A stretch of DNA of 34,325 nucleotides from Candidatus Melainabacteria bacterium (lineage in GTDB: Bacteria; Cyanobacteriota; Vampirovibrionia; Obscuribacterales; Obscuribacteraceae). The DNA is taken from assembly GCA_003242885.1 (NCBI GenBank), contig QKMZ01000011.1:1-34325 (forward strand), written 5' to 3'. Position 1 is the stretch's first letter, and each line of letters begins with the position of its first letter. Made by a program: the position numbers and the translations under genes. This document shows positions 1 through 8,611 of this stretch, piece after piece. Below the pieces are notes generated by a model. It saw only the letters and a program-made list of their open reading frames with translations. It ran no database searches and had not been told where the DNA came from.

Positions 1-4
1 ACAA

Positions 5-742
5 ATGACAAAGCCCAGACCGAAAAAGCCCGCCAGTTTCGCAGCGTCAAAACAGAATACGAAATCCGAGGCTGTGAAAAAGATAGTCCGAGTGGTCAGG
101 CAGCACCGCCTTTCATATGATGCCTTCATCGCCGTTTGCCAGCAGGTACGGCTCAAGTTAAAGATGGAAAAGCCCAAGAAAGAGCGAAAGCTGCCGGAGC
201 TTTTGTCTTTGAGCGAGCTCAAGAAGTTCTTCAAAGCAGTCCAGAAATGCGGTGATACTCAGCACGAGCTCATGCTCAAACTTATGCTATATTCCGCTGT
301 CCGTGTGAGCGAGCTGGTCAATATCCGAGTCAGCGACGTTGACCTGGACGAGTGCAAGATTTTCATTGATAACGGAAAAGGCAGTAAGGACAGGTACATT
401 CTTTTCCCATTGGACTTCCGGCTCGCCTTGCAAACCTATATTGATGCCCACCCTGGCAATGACTTTCTATTCGAATCTCGGTTGAATCAGCCATTCACAC
501 CCAGGCGAGTTCAGCAGATCATGCGCAAGTATGCCGACAAGGCCGGTCTTACACGAGCGGTGCACCCTCACTTGCTACGTCATCAAATGCTGACCTTCCT
601 GACCGCGCAAGGGCTCTCTGACGCCAAAATACAGCTTATATCCGGACATGGAAACCGAAAAAGCCTTGAACTCTATCAGCATCTTTCTTTGGCTGCCATC
701 GAGGGCGATTATCAAAAAGCTGTCCGCAATTTAGAAATTTAG
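5..742 (+). CDS. Short tyrosine recombinase/integrase
   Basis: Predicted site-specific DNA recombinase of the phage-integrase/XerD family, 245 aa. All catalytic residues of the family are visible: R100 (AVRVSEL), K125 (GKGSKDR), H189-x-x-R192 (HLLRH), H215 (SGHGNRK) and the nucleophile Y224 (LELYQH). The N-terminal DNA-binding part is short and very basic. The ATG at 5 is only four bases from the window edge, so the true start could lie further left. It closely resembles a widespread class of small stand-alone recombinases seen in many bacteria. Its target is unknown. It reads towards the Tn3-type transposase but is separated from it by about 285 bp, so a shared transposon (as with TnpI-carrying Tn3 elements) is possible but not shown. 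Confidence 0.9.
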   Translation: MTKPRPKKPASFAASKQNTKSEAVKKIVRVVRQHRLSYDAFIAVCQQVRLKLKMEKPKKERKLPELLSLSELKKFFKAVQKCGDTQHELMLKLMLYSAVRVSELVNIRVSDVDLDECKIFIDNGKGSKDRYILFPLDFRLALQTYIDAHPGNDFLFESRLNQPFTPRRVQQIMRKYADKAGLTRAVHPHLLRHQMLTFLTAQGLSDAKIQLISGHGNRKSLELYQHLSLAAIEGDYQKAVRNLEI

Positions 743-1027
743 GCAATTTTTGCAACAGAGCCCTCTAAAACAATTTTCCATTTTCGAGCACGAGCGTACT
801 TTCTAAGTGCCATCAGTTGCAGTGGCAGCGTCTGTTGCTCATGCGTCGAGACTCTAGTGTATATACCAACGCGCATTTAATATATGTCCCCAGGATGGCC
901 AAAAACCCTATTAATTCTCTCTCTGAAAAGCCTGAAATGTGGCGGGTTTCATCTTAGCAAAATGTCATGGCCATAATCTATAGTTTTTGTTCGCCATTGC
1001 GGGACATTCACCCGGAAAGAATAATAC
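743..1027. other. Intergenic stretch with transposon-end-like sequences
   Basis: I see no gene here. Two sequences resemble transposon ends. At 747-762 the complement reads GGCTCTGTTGCAAAA, similar to IS6-type ends. At about 852-893 the complement starts GGGGACATATATTAAATGCG, a GGGG start typical of Tn3-family terminal repeats, but facing left, away from the transposase that follows. I could not find an inverted partner for either inside the window. Confidence 0.3.
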
Positions 1028-4013
1028 GTGCCAAGTATTCACGAAACAGCCTATCCACGATTGAAAAGCTCAATCAGACAAAAAGAGTTCGATCGCCACT
1101 ACACTCCAAACCAAGCGGAATTGGCTCTGACACTTGGCTCTGCAAATGGTTGTACTGGACGATTATCATTTCTAGTGCTGCTGAAGACATTTCAACGCCT
1201 TGGTTATTTTGTAATGCTTTCAGACGTTCCTGAACGACTAGTGGCACATCTGGCCAATACTCTCAGCCTAAAGAAAACGCCCAGCTTGACTGACTATGAT
1301 AACTCTGGAACACGCCGCCGACATATTTCAGCTATCCGTGAATTTCTCCAGGTCAGAGCTTTTGATGAGATGGCCAAGAATGCCTTGCTAGATGCTACGA
1401 GAGAAGCATCGCTCACTAAAGAAGACCTGGCCGACATCATAAACGTCGGGATAGAAGAACTACTAAGGCTGCGGTTTGAACTGCCTGCGTTCAGCACCAT
1501 CCATCGTACTGCCCAATATGCAAAGACTCAGATTAATAAACAAATCTATGGACAAGTTAACGCCGAGCTAGGCGGCCATGGACGAGAGCTAATAGATGCT
1601 CTCTTGAAAGTCCATCCAGGTAAAACTAGATCGCAATGGGATAATCTTAAAAATGAGCCCGGAAAACCAACCGTCAAAAACATTCGCAAACTCGTAACTC
1701 AGCTGGAATGGCTGAAAACTTGGTACTTGGATCTGAAGTCCCTGGGCAATCTGCCGGACGTGAAACTCCGCCATTTTGCGGCTGAAGCAAAGAGTTTGGA
1801 TACTGCCAGGATGCAGGAGCTAGAGGCAAATAAGCGCTACACATTGGCTTGCGCGTTCCTGAAGATGCTTATGGCAAGACGTCTTGACGACCTTGGGGAA
1901 GTGCTGATCAGACGGATACAAAAGATCCATACAAAAGCCAAAGAGGCTCTGGCAGAACATAGAGCAAAACACCAAGCTGAAACTGACGCTCTTATCGGAA
2001 AGCTCCACGATATTCTTATTGCGTTGCGCGATACTGACGGCTCTCATGTCTGTCAGCGTTTAGAAGCAATCGAAAGCGCCGCTGGCTCTGATGCAGAAGA
2101 ATCAATTCAGCGTTGTGAAGCACATGAGGCTTTCGCCGGAGACAACTATGCTCCATTCCTATGGCGATTCCACAAAGGACACAGGACCGTGCTACTAAGG
2201 CTCCTTGACAATATCCAGCTCGTGTCAACGTCAACAGACAAATCCACTGAAGCTGCCATTCGCTTCATTCTCTCTCTCCGCACCAGCAAAGCCAATCGAG
2301 TAAGCCCGGAAGAACTAGACTTAACTTGGGTTTCAGATAAATGGTGGAAGGTCCTCTCCGAAAGGCAAGAGCAAAAGAATGACGGAACACTTGATAGACG
2401 CCACTTTGAAGTATGCGTATTCTCGCAAATCATGCACGAACTAAAGAGCGGCGACCTTTGTATTCCCGGCAGCGATCAATACTCTGATTACACAGAACAA
2501 CTCATTTCCTGGAACGAGTTTGAAAAAACTATAGGCTACTACTGTGAACAAGCTGGTCTATCATCTGACCGCTCCCAATTCATTGCAGACTTGAAAAACT
2601 CTTTGACGTCCACCGCTGAGGCTGTGGATACTGAGTTCCCAGATAATTCGTCTTTGCGTATAGAGAACGGTGAACCAATTTTGACAAAGGCTGCTAAAAA
2701 AAAGGAATCACCTCAAATTGCAAAACTTGAACAGTTCATCGATGAGAGACTAGAACACATCAGTATTCTAGATGTACTGGCAGATAGCGAGCATTGGTTG
2801 AATTGGACCAGGCTCCTTGGTCCTCTCTCCGGTCATGATTCAAAACTAGAGAATCCAAAACCGCGATATGTTACCACCGTATTTGCCTATGGCTGCGGTC
2901 TCGGACCATCTCAAACGGCCAGGTCTCTGAAACTAATCGACCGCCGACAAATAGCATGGATCAATCAGCGACACGTAACCGAGGAAATGCTCGACAAAAT
3001 AATCTCAGAAATTATCAACCAGTACAATAAATTTGCTCTGCCAAAGGTATGGGGCTCAGGGAAAAGTGCCTCCGCCGATGGTACCAAGTGGGATTTGTAT
3101 GAGCAAAACCTTCTTTCTGAATATCACATCCGTTACGGTGGCTACGGCGGCTTAGGCTATTACCACGTTTCTGACACCTACATTGCCTTGTTCAGCCACT
3201 TCATACCTTGTGGAGTCTGGGAGGCAGTGTACATTCTGGATGGACTGCTAAAGAATCAATCAGATATTCAACCCGATACGCTTCATGCCGATACCCAAGG
3301 ACAGAGCACTCCTGTATTCGGCTTAGCTCATTTGCTTGGCATAAATCTTATGCCGAGAATTCGTAACTGGAAGGATCTTAAGTTATTCAGACCAAGCAAC
3401 GACACTCAATACAAGCATATTGATGCACTGTTCACTGATACCATTTGATTGGGATTTGATTGAGAATCATATTCCCGATCTGCTTAGAATCGTACTTTCA
3501 ATAAAGACCGGGCGCGTTAGCGCGTCAACAATTCTTAGACGGCTTGGTACCTATAGCCGAAAGAACAAGCTTTATGCCGCCTTTGCCGAACTTGGTCGGG
3601 TCACCAGAACCATCTTCCTTCTCAAGTACATCTCTGACCCTGAGCTGAGATCCACTATTAGTGCCGCGACAAATAAGAGCGAACAATTCAACGATTTCAT
3701 AAAGTGGATCAGGTTTGGTGCTGATGGTGTCATCCAAGAAAATGATCGAGACGAGCAGCGGAAGCTCATTAAGTACAATCATTTGGTGGCAAATTGTTTA
3801 ATCCTTCACAACGTTTGCACGCTAACACGCCTGCTGAGTCAGCTTGCAAAAGAAGGACACACCTTCGACGAATCCACGATTGGTCAAATCAGTCCCTACA
3901 TCCGACATCACGTTAACCGGTTTGGTGATTACGTGCTAAATATGGACCGTGGAGAACCATTGCCAACCTACGATTTTGGCTCAAAGAACAAAAAGTTCGC
4001 TAACGTCAGCTAA
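1028..4013 (+). pseudogene. tnpA: Tn3-family transposase, split by a one-base frameshift
   Basis: Transposase of replicative Tn3-family transposons, about 990 aa in total. The N-terminal part (HYTPNQAELALTLG, VLLKTFQRLGYF) is the DUF4158 type; the C-terminal part is the Tn3 DDE domain. Two of the three acidic residues lie in the first reading frame: D684 (SADGTKW) and D755 (HADTQGQS). The first frame stops at 3446-3448, where one extra T in ACCATTTGATTGG puts TGA in frame. Homology (DWDLIENHIPD onwards) continues at once in the +1 frame, whose ORF runs 3420-4013 and carries the third residue, E of FAELGRV (E57 of that ORF). The upstream fragment alone therefore lacks the catalytic glutamate. 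The start at 1028 is GTG. Causes could be a real inactivating mutation, an assembly error, or +1 frameshifting at ATT TGA; the last is not known for this family. Confidence 0.9.
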
Positions 4014-4040
4014 TTAAGCTCTTTACTCGCTTCTCAAGAG

Positions 4041-4057
4041 AAAAATGGCCCATTTTT
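4041..4057 (+). terminator. Possible terminator after tnpA
   Basis: A perfect 8-bp inverted repeat, AAAAATGG and CCATTTTT, separated by one base, lies 27 bp after the transposase stop. The arms are A/T-rich and there is no loop to speak of, so it may act as a weak bidirectional terminator, or be part of the transposon end. Confidence 0.3.
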
Positions 4058-4067
4058 ACGTGAATCG

Positions 4068-4690
4068 TTGTCATCCCTCTTATTGTTACAGAAAGGTGGG
4101 CCGGAATTGCTGGCTCAGAATCTGATCGCACTGGTAGATCAGGCGCGGCCAGTAGATTGGCTGGCGGCGCAAATATCTGGTGAACCAACAAACTTGCCTT
4201 ATACGCTTCGAATTCATGATGTGGGGGACCACTATTCATGCGAGTATGCGCGTGCATGGCTACTTGCGATCCAAGATCGCCCTCAATGCAAATTCTGGTT
4301 CTATACACGCAGTTTCCTTGAGCCAAACCTGCTTGCGGTGCTCTCCGAGCTTGCAGGTGAATCAAATTGCCAGGGCTTCTTGAGTATCGACAATGACAAT
4401 TTCGAGCAGGGCTTGCTCGCGTTTTCCGCTTATCCTGGTGTCTGGAAGCTGGCTCTAATGCAGCAGGACCAGGACCAACTGTCTTCTGAATTAATGCCCG
4501 CCATTCGCGATCGCGTCAAGCATGGTGAGATTATCAACTTCCCTTATCACCGCGCAGCAAGCATGTCGTGCCGCTCAGAGCCGATCCTCTGACCAACTGT
4601 CCGCAGATAACAACGAGCGCCTATCCATTGCAAACCAATAGAGCTGAGCCTAAGCCATGCCAATCATGCAGTCTTTGTTTGCCTAGCTAG
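4068..4690 (+). pseudogene. gp88-like phage/plasmid protein, 5'-truncated and frameshifted
   Basis: Remnant of a protein of the 'gene product 88' type found on phages and plasmids; its biochemical role is unknown to me. The core YTLRIHDVGDHYSCEYARAWL...KFWFYTRSF is the recognisable part. The N-terminal part of the family is missing: the open frame begins (TTG at 4068) about 55 bp after the transposase, so transposon insertion or deletion probably removed it. The first frame stops at 4592, but from about 4555 another frame continues in a family-like way (SKHVVPLRADPLTNCPQ...CQSCSLCLPS) to TAG at 4688-4690. That recovered tail has the four cysteines (C, CxxC, xxC) expected at the C-terminus, possibly for an iron-sulfur or zinc site. 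So there is one frameshift near 4550-4560. Not expected to be functional. Confidence 0.7.
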
Positions 4691-4728
4691 CCTATCTGCG
4701 GGCTGGCTTGCAGCCTGCCTTGGCTGCA

Positions 4729-4858
4729 CTTTTCGCCTTCTCAGTCTAAGGGGGAGGCGCCACCCCGCGTCAAGCACGAGCACCGAGCAGTTTGTTTTCC
4801 AGGGTTACTTCTCGCTTGACTCGGGAGCCTCCCCCTTGCCCCCGTAAGTGGCGAAAAG
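4729..4858. repeat. Nested long inverted repeat upstream of the RHH gene
   Basis: Outer arms CTTTTCGCC (4729-4737) and GGCGAAAAG (4850-4858) enclose inner arms AAGGGGGAGGC (4748-4758) and GCCTCCCCCTT (4827-4837), all perfect. The right outer arm ends 27 bases before the ATG at 4886. The structure could fold as a large hairpin in RNA or DNA. It resembles the one at 6136-6195 in its outer arms. Function unknown: leader RNA, replication site and protein-binding site are all possible. Confidence 0.75.
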
Positions 4859-4885
4859 CCGCACTAATACAGGAAGACGAACATC

Positions 4886-5092
4886 ATGAAAAAGAAAGTT
4901 TTGATAGCCATACCTGAGCGCCTGCTTGACCAATTGGATCTTCTTGCTGAATTTCGGTCGCAAACAAGATCTGAGCTAATCCGCGAGGCATGCCGGATTC
5001 ACCTGGAGAACAGTCAGGCTTTCACGCCATCGCGACCGGCAATCTCTCTTATACATCCGACGCTCTTAAAGGAGGAAGCTGTCGCCAACTAG
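4886..5092 (+). CDS. Small ribbon-helix-helix DNA-binding protein
   Basis: A 68-aa protein predicted to be a CopG/Arc-like ribbon-helix-helix transcriptional regulator. The N-terminal half (KKKVLIAIPERLLDQLDLLAEFRSQTRSELIREACRIHLEN, residues 2-42) has the expected short beta strand followed by two helices, the TRSELIREA segment being the usual second-helix pattern. The C-terminal 25 residues have no recognisable domain. The ATG is preceded by AGGAAG at a normal distance. It is followed directly by a strong intrinsic terminator and radC. Such proteins usually control plasmid copy number, partition or a toxin; no toxin partner sits beside it. Family confident, target unknown. Confidence 0.8.
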   Translation: MKKKVLIAIPERLLDQLDLLAEFRSQTRSELIREACRIHLENSQAFTPSRPAISLIHPTLLKEEAVAN

Positions 5093-5115
5093 CCGATGAC
5101 CTCTTTTGTAACCCA

Positions 5116-5152
5116 GCCGGGATGAGCCTCTGCGCCATCCCGGCATTTCTTT
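5116..5152 (+). terminator. Intrinsic terminator between the RHH gene and radC
   Basis: Perfect 9-bp stem GCCGGGATG (5116-5124) and CATCCCGGC (5136-5144), an 11-nt loop, then ATTTCTTTT. The radC ribosome-binding site (AGGAG, 5154-5158) follows immediately, so radC translation would need read-through or initiation very close to its start; the hairpin may act as an attenuator. Confidence 0.8.
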
Positions 5153-5164
5153 TAGGAGCAGATC

Positions 5165-5632
5165 ATGAATACAAGAACACTCAAAAAGCATCTCAAGTAC
5201 AAAATTCCTCAGATAAAGCTGGCGATTCTGCGTGAGCCTACAAGTGAACCCCTGCCAGCGATTCGGACGCCGAGCGACCTGGAGCAATACCTTGAACCAA
5301 TGAAACATCTATCGGAAGAACATTTCGTAGCGCTGCATCTTGACGCCAGGCTACAGGTCACGGGCTACCATGTGGTGAGTCACGGAACCGTCTCGGCAAG
5401 CCTAGTTCACCCAAGAGAAGTCTTTAAAGCCGCTATCTTGAATAACGCCTACAGTGTTGTCGTCGCTCACAACCACCCGGCTGGATCGACCGACCCGAGC
5501 CGGGAAGACCTGGATACGACCAGCCAATTACTCGCCGGCGGCAAGCTGTTGGGAATTGAGATTCTCGATCATCTGATCGTCTCTTTCCGTGGTGTGGCGA
5601 GTATTCGAGAGTCGCATCCTGAGTTGTTTTAG
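5165..5632 (+). CDS. radC: Short RadC-type JAB domain protein
   Basis: A 155-aa protein that is essentially a single RadC/JAB (MPN) domain. The metal-binding motif HxHP-x6-SxxD is intact: H102, H104, S112 and D115 in AHNHPAGSTDPSREDLD. The chromosomal RadC helix-hairpin-helix N-terminus is absent; this short form is typical of phages, plasmids and integrative elements. Despite its name the family's activity is unresolved; proposed roles include DNA processing and anti-restriction. The ATG has AGGAG six bases upstream. A terminator precedes it and another follows, so it is probably monocistronic. Confidence 0.9.
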   Translation: MNTRTLKKHLKYKIPQIKLAILREPTSEPLPAIRTPSDLEQYLEPMKHLSEEHFVALHLDARLQVTGYHVVSHGTVSASLVHPREVFKAAILNNAYSVVVAHNHPAGSTDPSREDLDTTSQLLAGGKLLGIEILDHLIVSFRGVASIRESHPELF

Positions 5633-5646
5633 CGGTATCACAAGAG

Positions 5647-5688
5647 CGGAAGCGGTGGCTCTATGCTGCCGCTTCTGTATCTTCTTTG
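5647..5688 (+). terminator. Intrinsic terminator after radC
   Basis: A 13-bp stem with three G-U pairs, CGGAAGCGGTGGC (5647-5659) with GCTGCCGCTTCTG (5665-5677), five-base loop, then TATCTTCTTT. It begins 14 bases after the radC stop codon. Confidence 0.75.
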
Positions 5689-6135
5689 ATGTTGGAATCA
5701 AGCACACAACCCAGACAACAGCGTTAATACTCCTGCCTCTGTCTTTTCTGGTGTGCTCTTGCAATTGCTTTTCCTGTACTGGTCATCATCTGCCTGCTGT
5801 GGTGGAATGGGCTCCACAACTGGAAAGGAAGCTGGTGAGTGATTGTCTTGTTTCCACTGCTTTCGTACTTCCTTGGGTGTCGTTATGGTCATGCGCCCTA
5901 TGTGGGACTTCGCGTCAGGTGGTCTGCATCACGCTTTCCTATATGTTCCGGCAATCTGCGTCTGACCTTCTTAATCCTCTTTCTTGTTGCTAATTTTGGT
6001 TCCGGGCTGAATTCCTACTTGTCTTATGTCTCAGCAAAGCCAGCGGCCATGGGCTTGTCCTGCTTCCGTTGTTTGTCTTTTGTCTGTTCTTGTAAGGCAC
6101 CCCCGTGCTTTTTACCGGCGCCAATACTGGCACAA
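5689..6135. other. Gene-poor spacer before ssb
   Basis: About 450 bp with several overlapping open frames, but none has a ribosome-binding site or a protein-like composition that I trust; they are rich in Cys, Leu and Phe in the way non-coding frames often are. The only notable sequence is at 5729-5745 (ACTCCTGCCTCTGTCTT), a perfect 17-base inverted match to 8612-8628 beyond the group II intron. Confidence 0.5.
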
Positions 6136-6204
6136 CTTTTCGGAGGCGCAAGGATTCCCCTACGGGCGCGTGCGCGTCCTTGCACCACCGAAAAGCGCTA
6201 GCGC
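6136..6204. repeat. Strong hairpin and palindrome upstream of ssb
   Basis: CTTTTCGGAGGCGCAAGGA (6136-6154) can pair with TCCTTGCACCACCGAAAAG (6177-6195) at 17 of 19 positions, with a 22-nt loop. It is followed directly by the perfect 10-bp palindrome GCGCTAGCGC (6195-6204). The outer arms repeat the CTTTTCG/CGAAAAG theme of the structure at 4729-4858. It lies 55-125 bases before ssb and may be a leader structure or a replication or protein-binding site. Confidence 0.75.
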
Positions 6205-6259
6205 GGTCTGCGACTTATGCAAAACCTGGGGCACCTAAACCGCACTGGAGGTGCCAACC

Positions 6260-6640
6260 ATGAACAATCAATTGACCATAATCGGCAGAGTCGGACAAGA
6301 TCCCCGCGCTGTAAGCTTCGCTGACACAGGCAACAAAGTTGTGAAATTCAGCCTCGGAGTCACTGAATACAGCAACAAGAAAGACGAAGAGAAGACTCTC
6401 TGGTTCGACGTTGACTGCTGGAACGGTCTTGGAGAACGCGTAATGCAGACCATCACCAAAGGACGCGAAGTCCTTCTTACCGGGCGATTGGCCATCAACA
6501 CCTTCAGCAAGGAAGTGGACGGAAAGACAGTGGAAGTACACAAGCCAATCTTGAAGCTCACCAGCTTCCACCTCTGTGGCCGTGCGCCAAGAAAGCGCGA
6601 GGAGGTATCCAATGACAATCAGTTAGCGAATATCTCCTGA
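6260..6640 (+). CDS. ssb: Single-stranded DNA-binding protein
   Basis: OB-fold SSB, 126 aa from ATG at 6260, chosen because GGAGGT lies seven bases upstream; an in-frame GTG at 6251 falls inside that ribosome-binding site. Recognisable blocks are MNNQLTIIGRVGQDP at the start, KVVKFSLGVTEY, TLWFDVDCWNGLGERV and GREVLLTGRLAINTF. SSB coats single-stranded DNA during replication, repair or conjugative transfer. The usual acidic C-terminal tip (DDDIPF-like) is absent; the protein ends EEVSNDNQLANIS. A group II intron begins in or just after the 3' end, and the sequence beyond the intron encodes a hydrophilic tail that could be the displaced C-terminus. Mobile elements commonly carry their own ssb. 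Confidence 0.9.
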   Translation: MNNQLTIIGRVGQDPRAVSFADTGNKVVKFSLGVTEYSNKKDEEKTLWFDVDCWNGLGERVMQTITKGREVLLTGRLAINTFSKEVDGKTVEVHKPILKLTSFHLCGRAPRKREEVSNDNQLANIS

Positions 6641-7202
6641 CAGCTATGCTGTGCATGTGATGGTGGCAGACCCACCGGAGGCGCCCAGCAGGGGGCGCCT
6701 CCAAACCACCGTAAGATGCTCTGGTAAAGAGCCAGGGTGTTAAGCGTTACGGGAAGGCGCGGGGTACCTCGCGTTTGGTATGAGTCAACGAAGACGAACG
6801 AAAGTGAACCACCGATGACGTATCGAAAAGTGAAAGATGACATCGAAACCGGGGGCAGGCCGCATTCCCGGGACAAGTCTGGAAGAAATCCTGAATTGCT
6901 GACCAGGCGGTGTCCGGTATATAGGGGTGGCGTGATCTTGATTCGGGCGCATGCACGGAACTTGGGAACCTGTCATTCTGCGACAGCGGTTTGGCGAGCG
7001 CGGAAGTACGTATGCAGCAGACCAAAGCCGGAAACGTTCAAGTAACGCACTACGAGAACAAAAGTACGGCGGAGACTAATCCATCCAGAGCACAGGGGCG
7101 GAGCAACCCGTAGTAGCGATGAAGACTGTGAAAGCAGGCAGAGCAAAGGGGTTGCGTCACCCGCTTTATGGGGTCGGACAACTCGAATGAGGAAGAACCA
7201 AC

Positions 7203-8453
7203 ATGCATAAGGCAAAGCCGTTTGCCATTTCCGAAAGCGTCGTTCGCGTCGCCTTCGAGAAAGTGAAAGCAAACAAGGGAGCAGCAGGCGTTGACGAGCA
7301 GTCGATTGCAGAGTTCGAAGAGAATATCGAAGCAAATCTGTACAAGATTTGGAATCGAATGTCGTCCGGCTCCTACTTCCCTCCACCGGTCAAATGCGTG
7401 GAGATTCCAAAAGCATCAGGCGGAACGAGGACACTCGGCGTGCCAACAGTGGCAGACCAAGTGGCGCAGATGGTGGTCAAAATCTATCTTGAGCCCGAAG
7501 TGGAACCAAAATTTCACCCGGATTCATACGGATACAGACCAAACAAATCTGCACTCGACGCAGTGGCACAAGCCACGAAGCGATGCCACCAAAAGTGGTG
7601 GGTGATCGATCTTGATATCAAAGGCTTCTTTGATTCACTCGATCATTCGCTGATGATGAAGATGGTAAAACTTCACACGCAAACCCGATGGATACTGCTT
7701 TACATTGAGCGGTGGCTGAAGGCACCACTTCAGCGAGAAGATGGAACACTTGTTGCTAGAGACCGCGGCAGCCCGCAAGGATCTGTGATCTCGCCCCTGT
7801 TAGCGAATATCTATTTGCATCACGCATTCGACATGTGGATGGTGAAAGACTGTCCTAAGGTCAATTTCGAGCGTTATGCCGATGATATCGTCGTCCATTG
7901 CTATGAGGGACAGACGAAGAACGTGCTGTCTGCTATCTCTTACAGGCTGAAGCTGTTTAAGCTCGAACTGCATCCATCCAAGACTAAGATTGTCTTCTGT
8001 AAGCAAGCCGATCGCCCGGGTGATTACCCGACTACTGCTTTCGACTTCTTAGGTTTCACGTTCCGCGCTCGCGGAATGAGAGACAAGAATGGCGGTACTT
8101 ATCTCGGCTTCGGACCCGCAATCAGCGACAGCGCAGCCAAAGAGATACGGCGAACGATTCGCGGCTGGCATCTGCACAGACGAACTTTCACTTCTCTCGA
8201 CGAACTCGCCAGAACGATAAACGCAACCGTGCGGGGGTGGATCAACTATTACGGGCGCTTCTATAAGTCGCGCATGTATAGAACCCTCGCCGGAATCAAC
8301 TACTTCCTCGTGAAGTGGGCGATGCGGAAATATAAGAAGCGAAGCTCCCAACCGAAACAAACACGCGAATGGCTCAGAGCAATTGCCGAGAGAAATCCAG
8401 CGATGTTTGTTCATTGGAAGTTTGGCATCATACCTGGCATTGGCTGTAGGTGA
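7203..8453 (+). CDS. ltrA: Group II intron reverse transcriptase/maturase
   Basis: 416-aa intron-encoded protein that aids intron splicing and reverse-transcribes intron RNA during retrohoming. The finger-palm RT domain is complete, including GVPTVADQVAQMVV, the GSPQGSVISPLLANIYL block and the catalytic YADD at residues 225-228 (FERYADDIVVH). It is followed by a maturase-like thumb region (FDFLGFTFRARG, TVRGWINYYGRF) and ends WKFGIIPGIGCR. There is no HNH endonuclease domain, as in the endonuclease-lacking bacterial intron classes. ATG at 7203 is preceded by GAGGAAG. The stop codon lies three bases before domain V, the normal compact arrangement. Nothing looks disrupted, so the intron may be active. 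Confidence 0.95.
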   Translation: MHKAKPFAISESVVRVAFEKVKANKGAAGVDEQSIAEFEENIEANLYKIWNRMSSGSYFPPPVKCVEIPKASGGTRTLGVPTVADQVAQMVVKIYLEPEVEPKFHPDSYGYRPNKSALDAVAQATKRCHQKWWVIDLDIKGFFDSLDHSLMMKMVKLHTQTRWILLYIERWLKAPLQREDGTLVARDRGSPQGSVISPLLANIYLHHAFDMWMVKDCPKVNFERYADDIVVHCYEGQTKNVLSAISYRLKLFKLELHPSKTKIVFCKQADRPGDYPTTAFDFLGFTFRARGMRDKNGGTYLGFGPAISDSAAKEIRRTIRGWHLHRRTFTSLDELARTINATVRGWINYYGRFYKSRMYRTLAGINYFLVKWAMRKYKKRSSQPKQTREWLRAIAERNPAMFVHWKFGIIPGIGCR

Positions 8454-8456
8454 TGG

Positions 8457-8490
8457 GAGCCGTGTGAGTGGAGACTATCAAGCACGGTTC
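8457..8490 (+). ncRNA. Group II intron domain V
   Basis: A 34-nt hairpin starting GAGCCGTGTG and ending AGCACGGTTC, with the AGC catalytic triad at 8458-8460 and a GAGACT-type loop. Its length and sequence fit the conserved catalytic domain V. Domain VI follows (GGGG stem, CTGGGGG paired with CCCCCGG, then TCTACTC with the likely branch-point A at 8524). Confidence 0.85.
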
Positions 8491-8529
8491 TGCGAGGGGC
8501 TGGGGGTGAAACTCCCCCGGTCTACTCTC

Positions 8530-8604
8530 CCTAAGCCAACCACTGCTGAAAAGGCTGATAACGCCTCCAGTGAATCGAAAAAGGCTGCTCGCAAGAGCGC
8601 CTGA
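8530..8604 (+). other. Reading frame just after the intron: possible displaced C-terminal tail
   Basis: From the predicted 3' splice junction an open frame encodes PKPTTAEKADNASSESKKAARKSA and stops at 8602-8604, followed eight bases later by a strong terminator. The hydrophilic, Lys/Ala-rich sequence looks like a real disordered protein tail, the kind SSB and small DNA-binding proteins carry. If the intron starts at 6622 and ends at 8528, this tail joins the ssb frame; if it starts at 6651, a stop codon intervenes. The assignment to ssb is inference. Confidence 0.4.
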
Positions 8605-8611
8605 TTTAGAT

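Larger units (their letters stand above)
6651..8530 (+). mobile_element. Group II intron with reverse transcriptase
   Basis: Self-splicing retroelement. Evidence: a structured 5' region rich in hairpins (for example GGAGGCGCC with GGCGCCTCC near 6676-6702), an intron-type reverse transcriptase at 7203-8453, a 34-nt domain V at 8457-8490 and a domain VI-like stem with an unpaired A before the 3' end. The exact ends are uncertain. At 6651 GTGCA matches four of five positions of the bacterial GUGYG start. An alternative start at 6622 (GTTAG) is a poorer match but would leave the ssb frame free of the TGA at 6638. The 3' end is estimated as 8528-8532 from the distance to the unpaired A. Confidence 0.85.

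Noticed and set aside
852..893. GGGG-starting sequence as left terminal repeat of the Tn3 element
   Set aside because: It faces away from the transposase, and no inverted partner was found near 4014-4100, so it cannot be the left end of this element.
5839..6201. Open frame of 120 codons before ssb, with a hydrophobic start
   Set aside because: No ribosome-binding site, high Cys/Arg/Pro content, and its second half runs through the strong hairpin at 6136-6195; it overlaps other equally long frames.
6622..7812. 14-base direct repeat GTTAGCGAATATCT at the end of ssb and inside the reverse transcriptase gene
   Set aside because: About two such repeats are expected by chance in a window of this size, and the second copy is explained by conserved RT codons (LLANIY).
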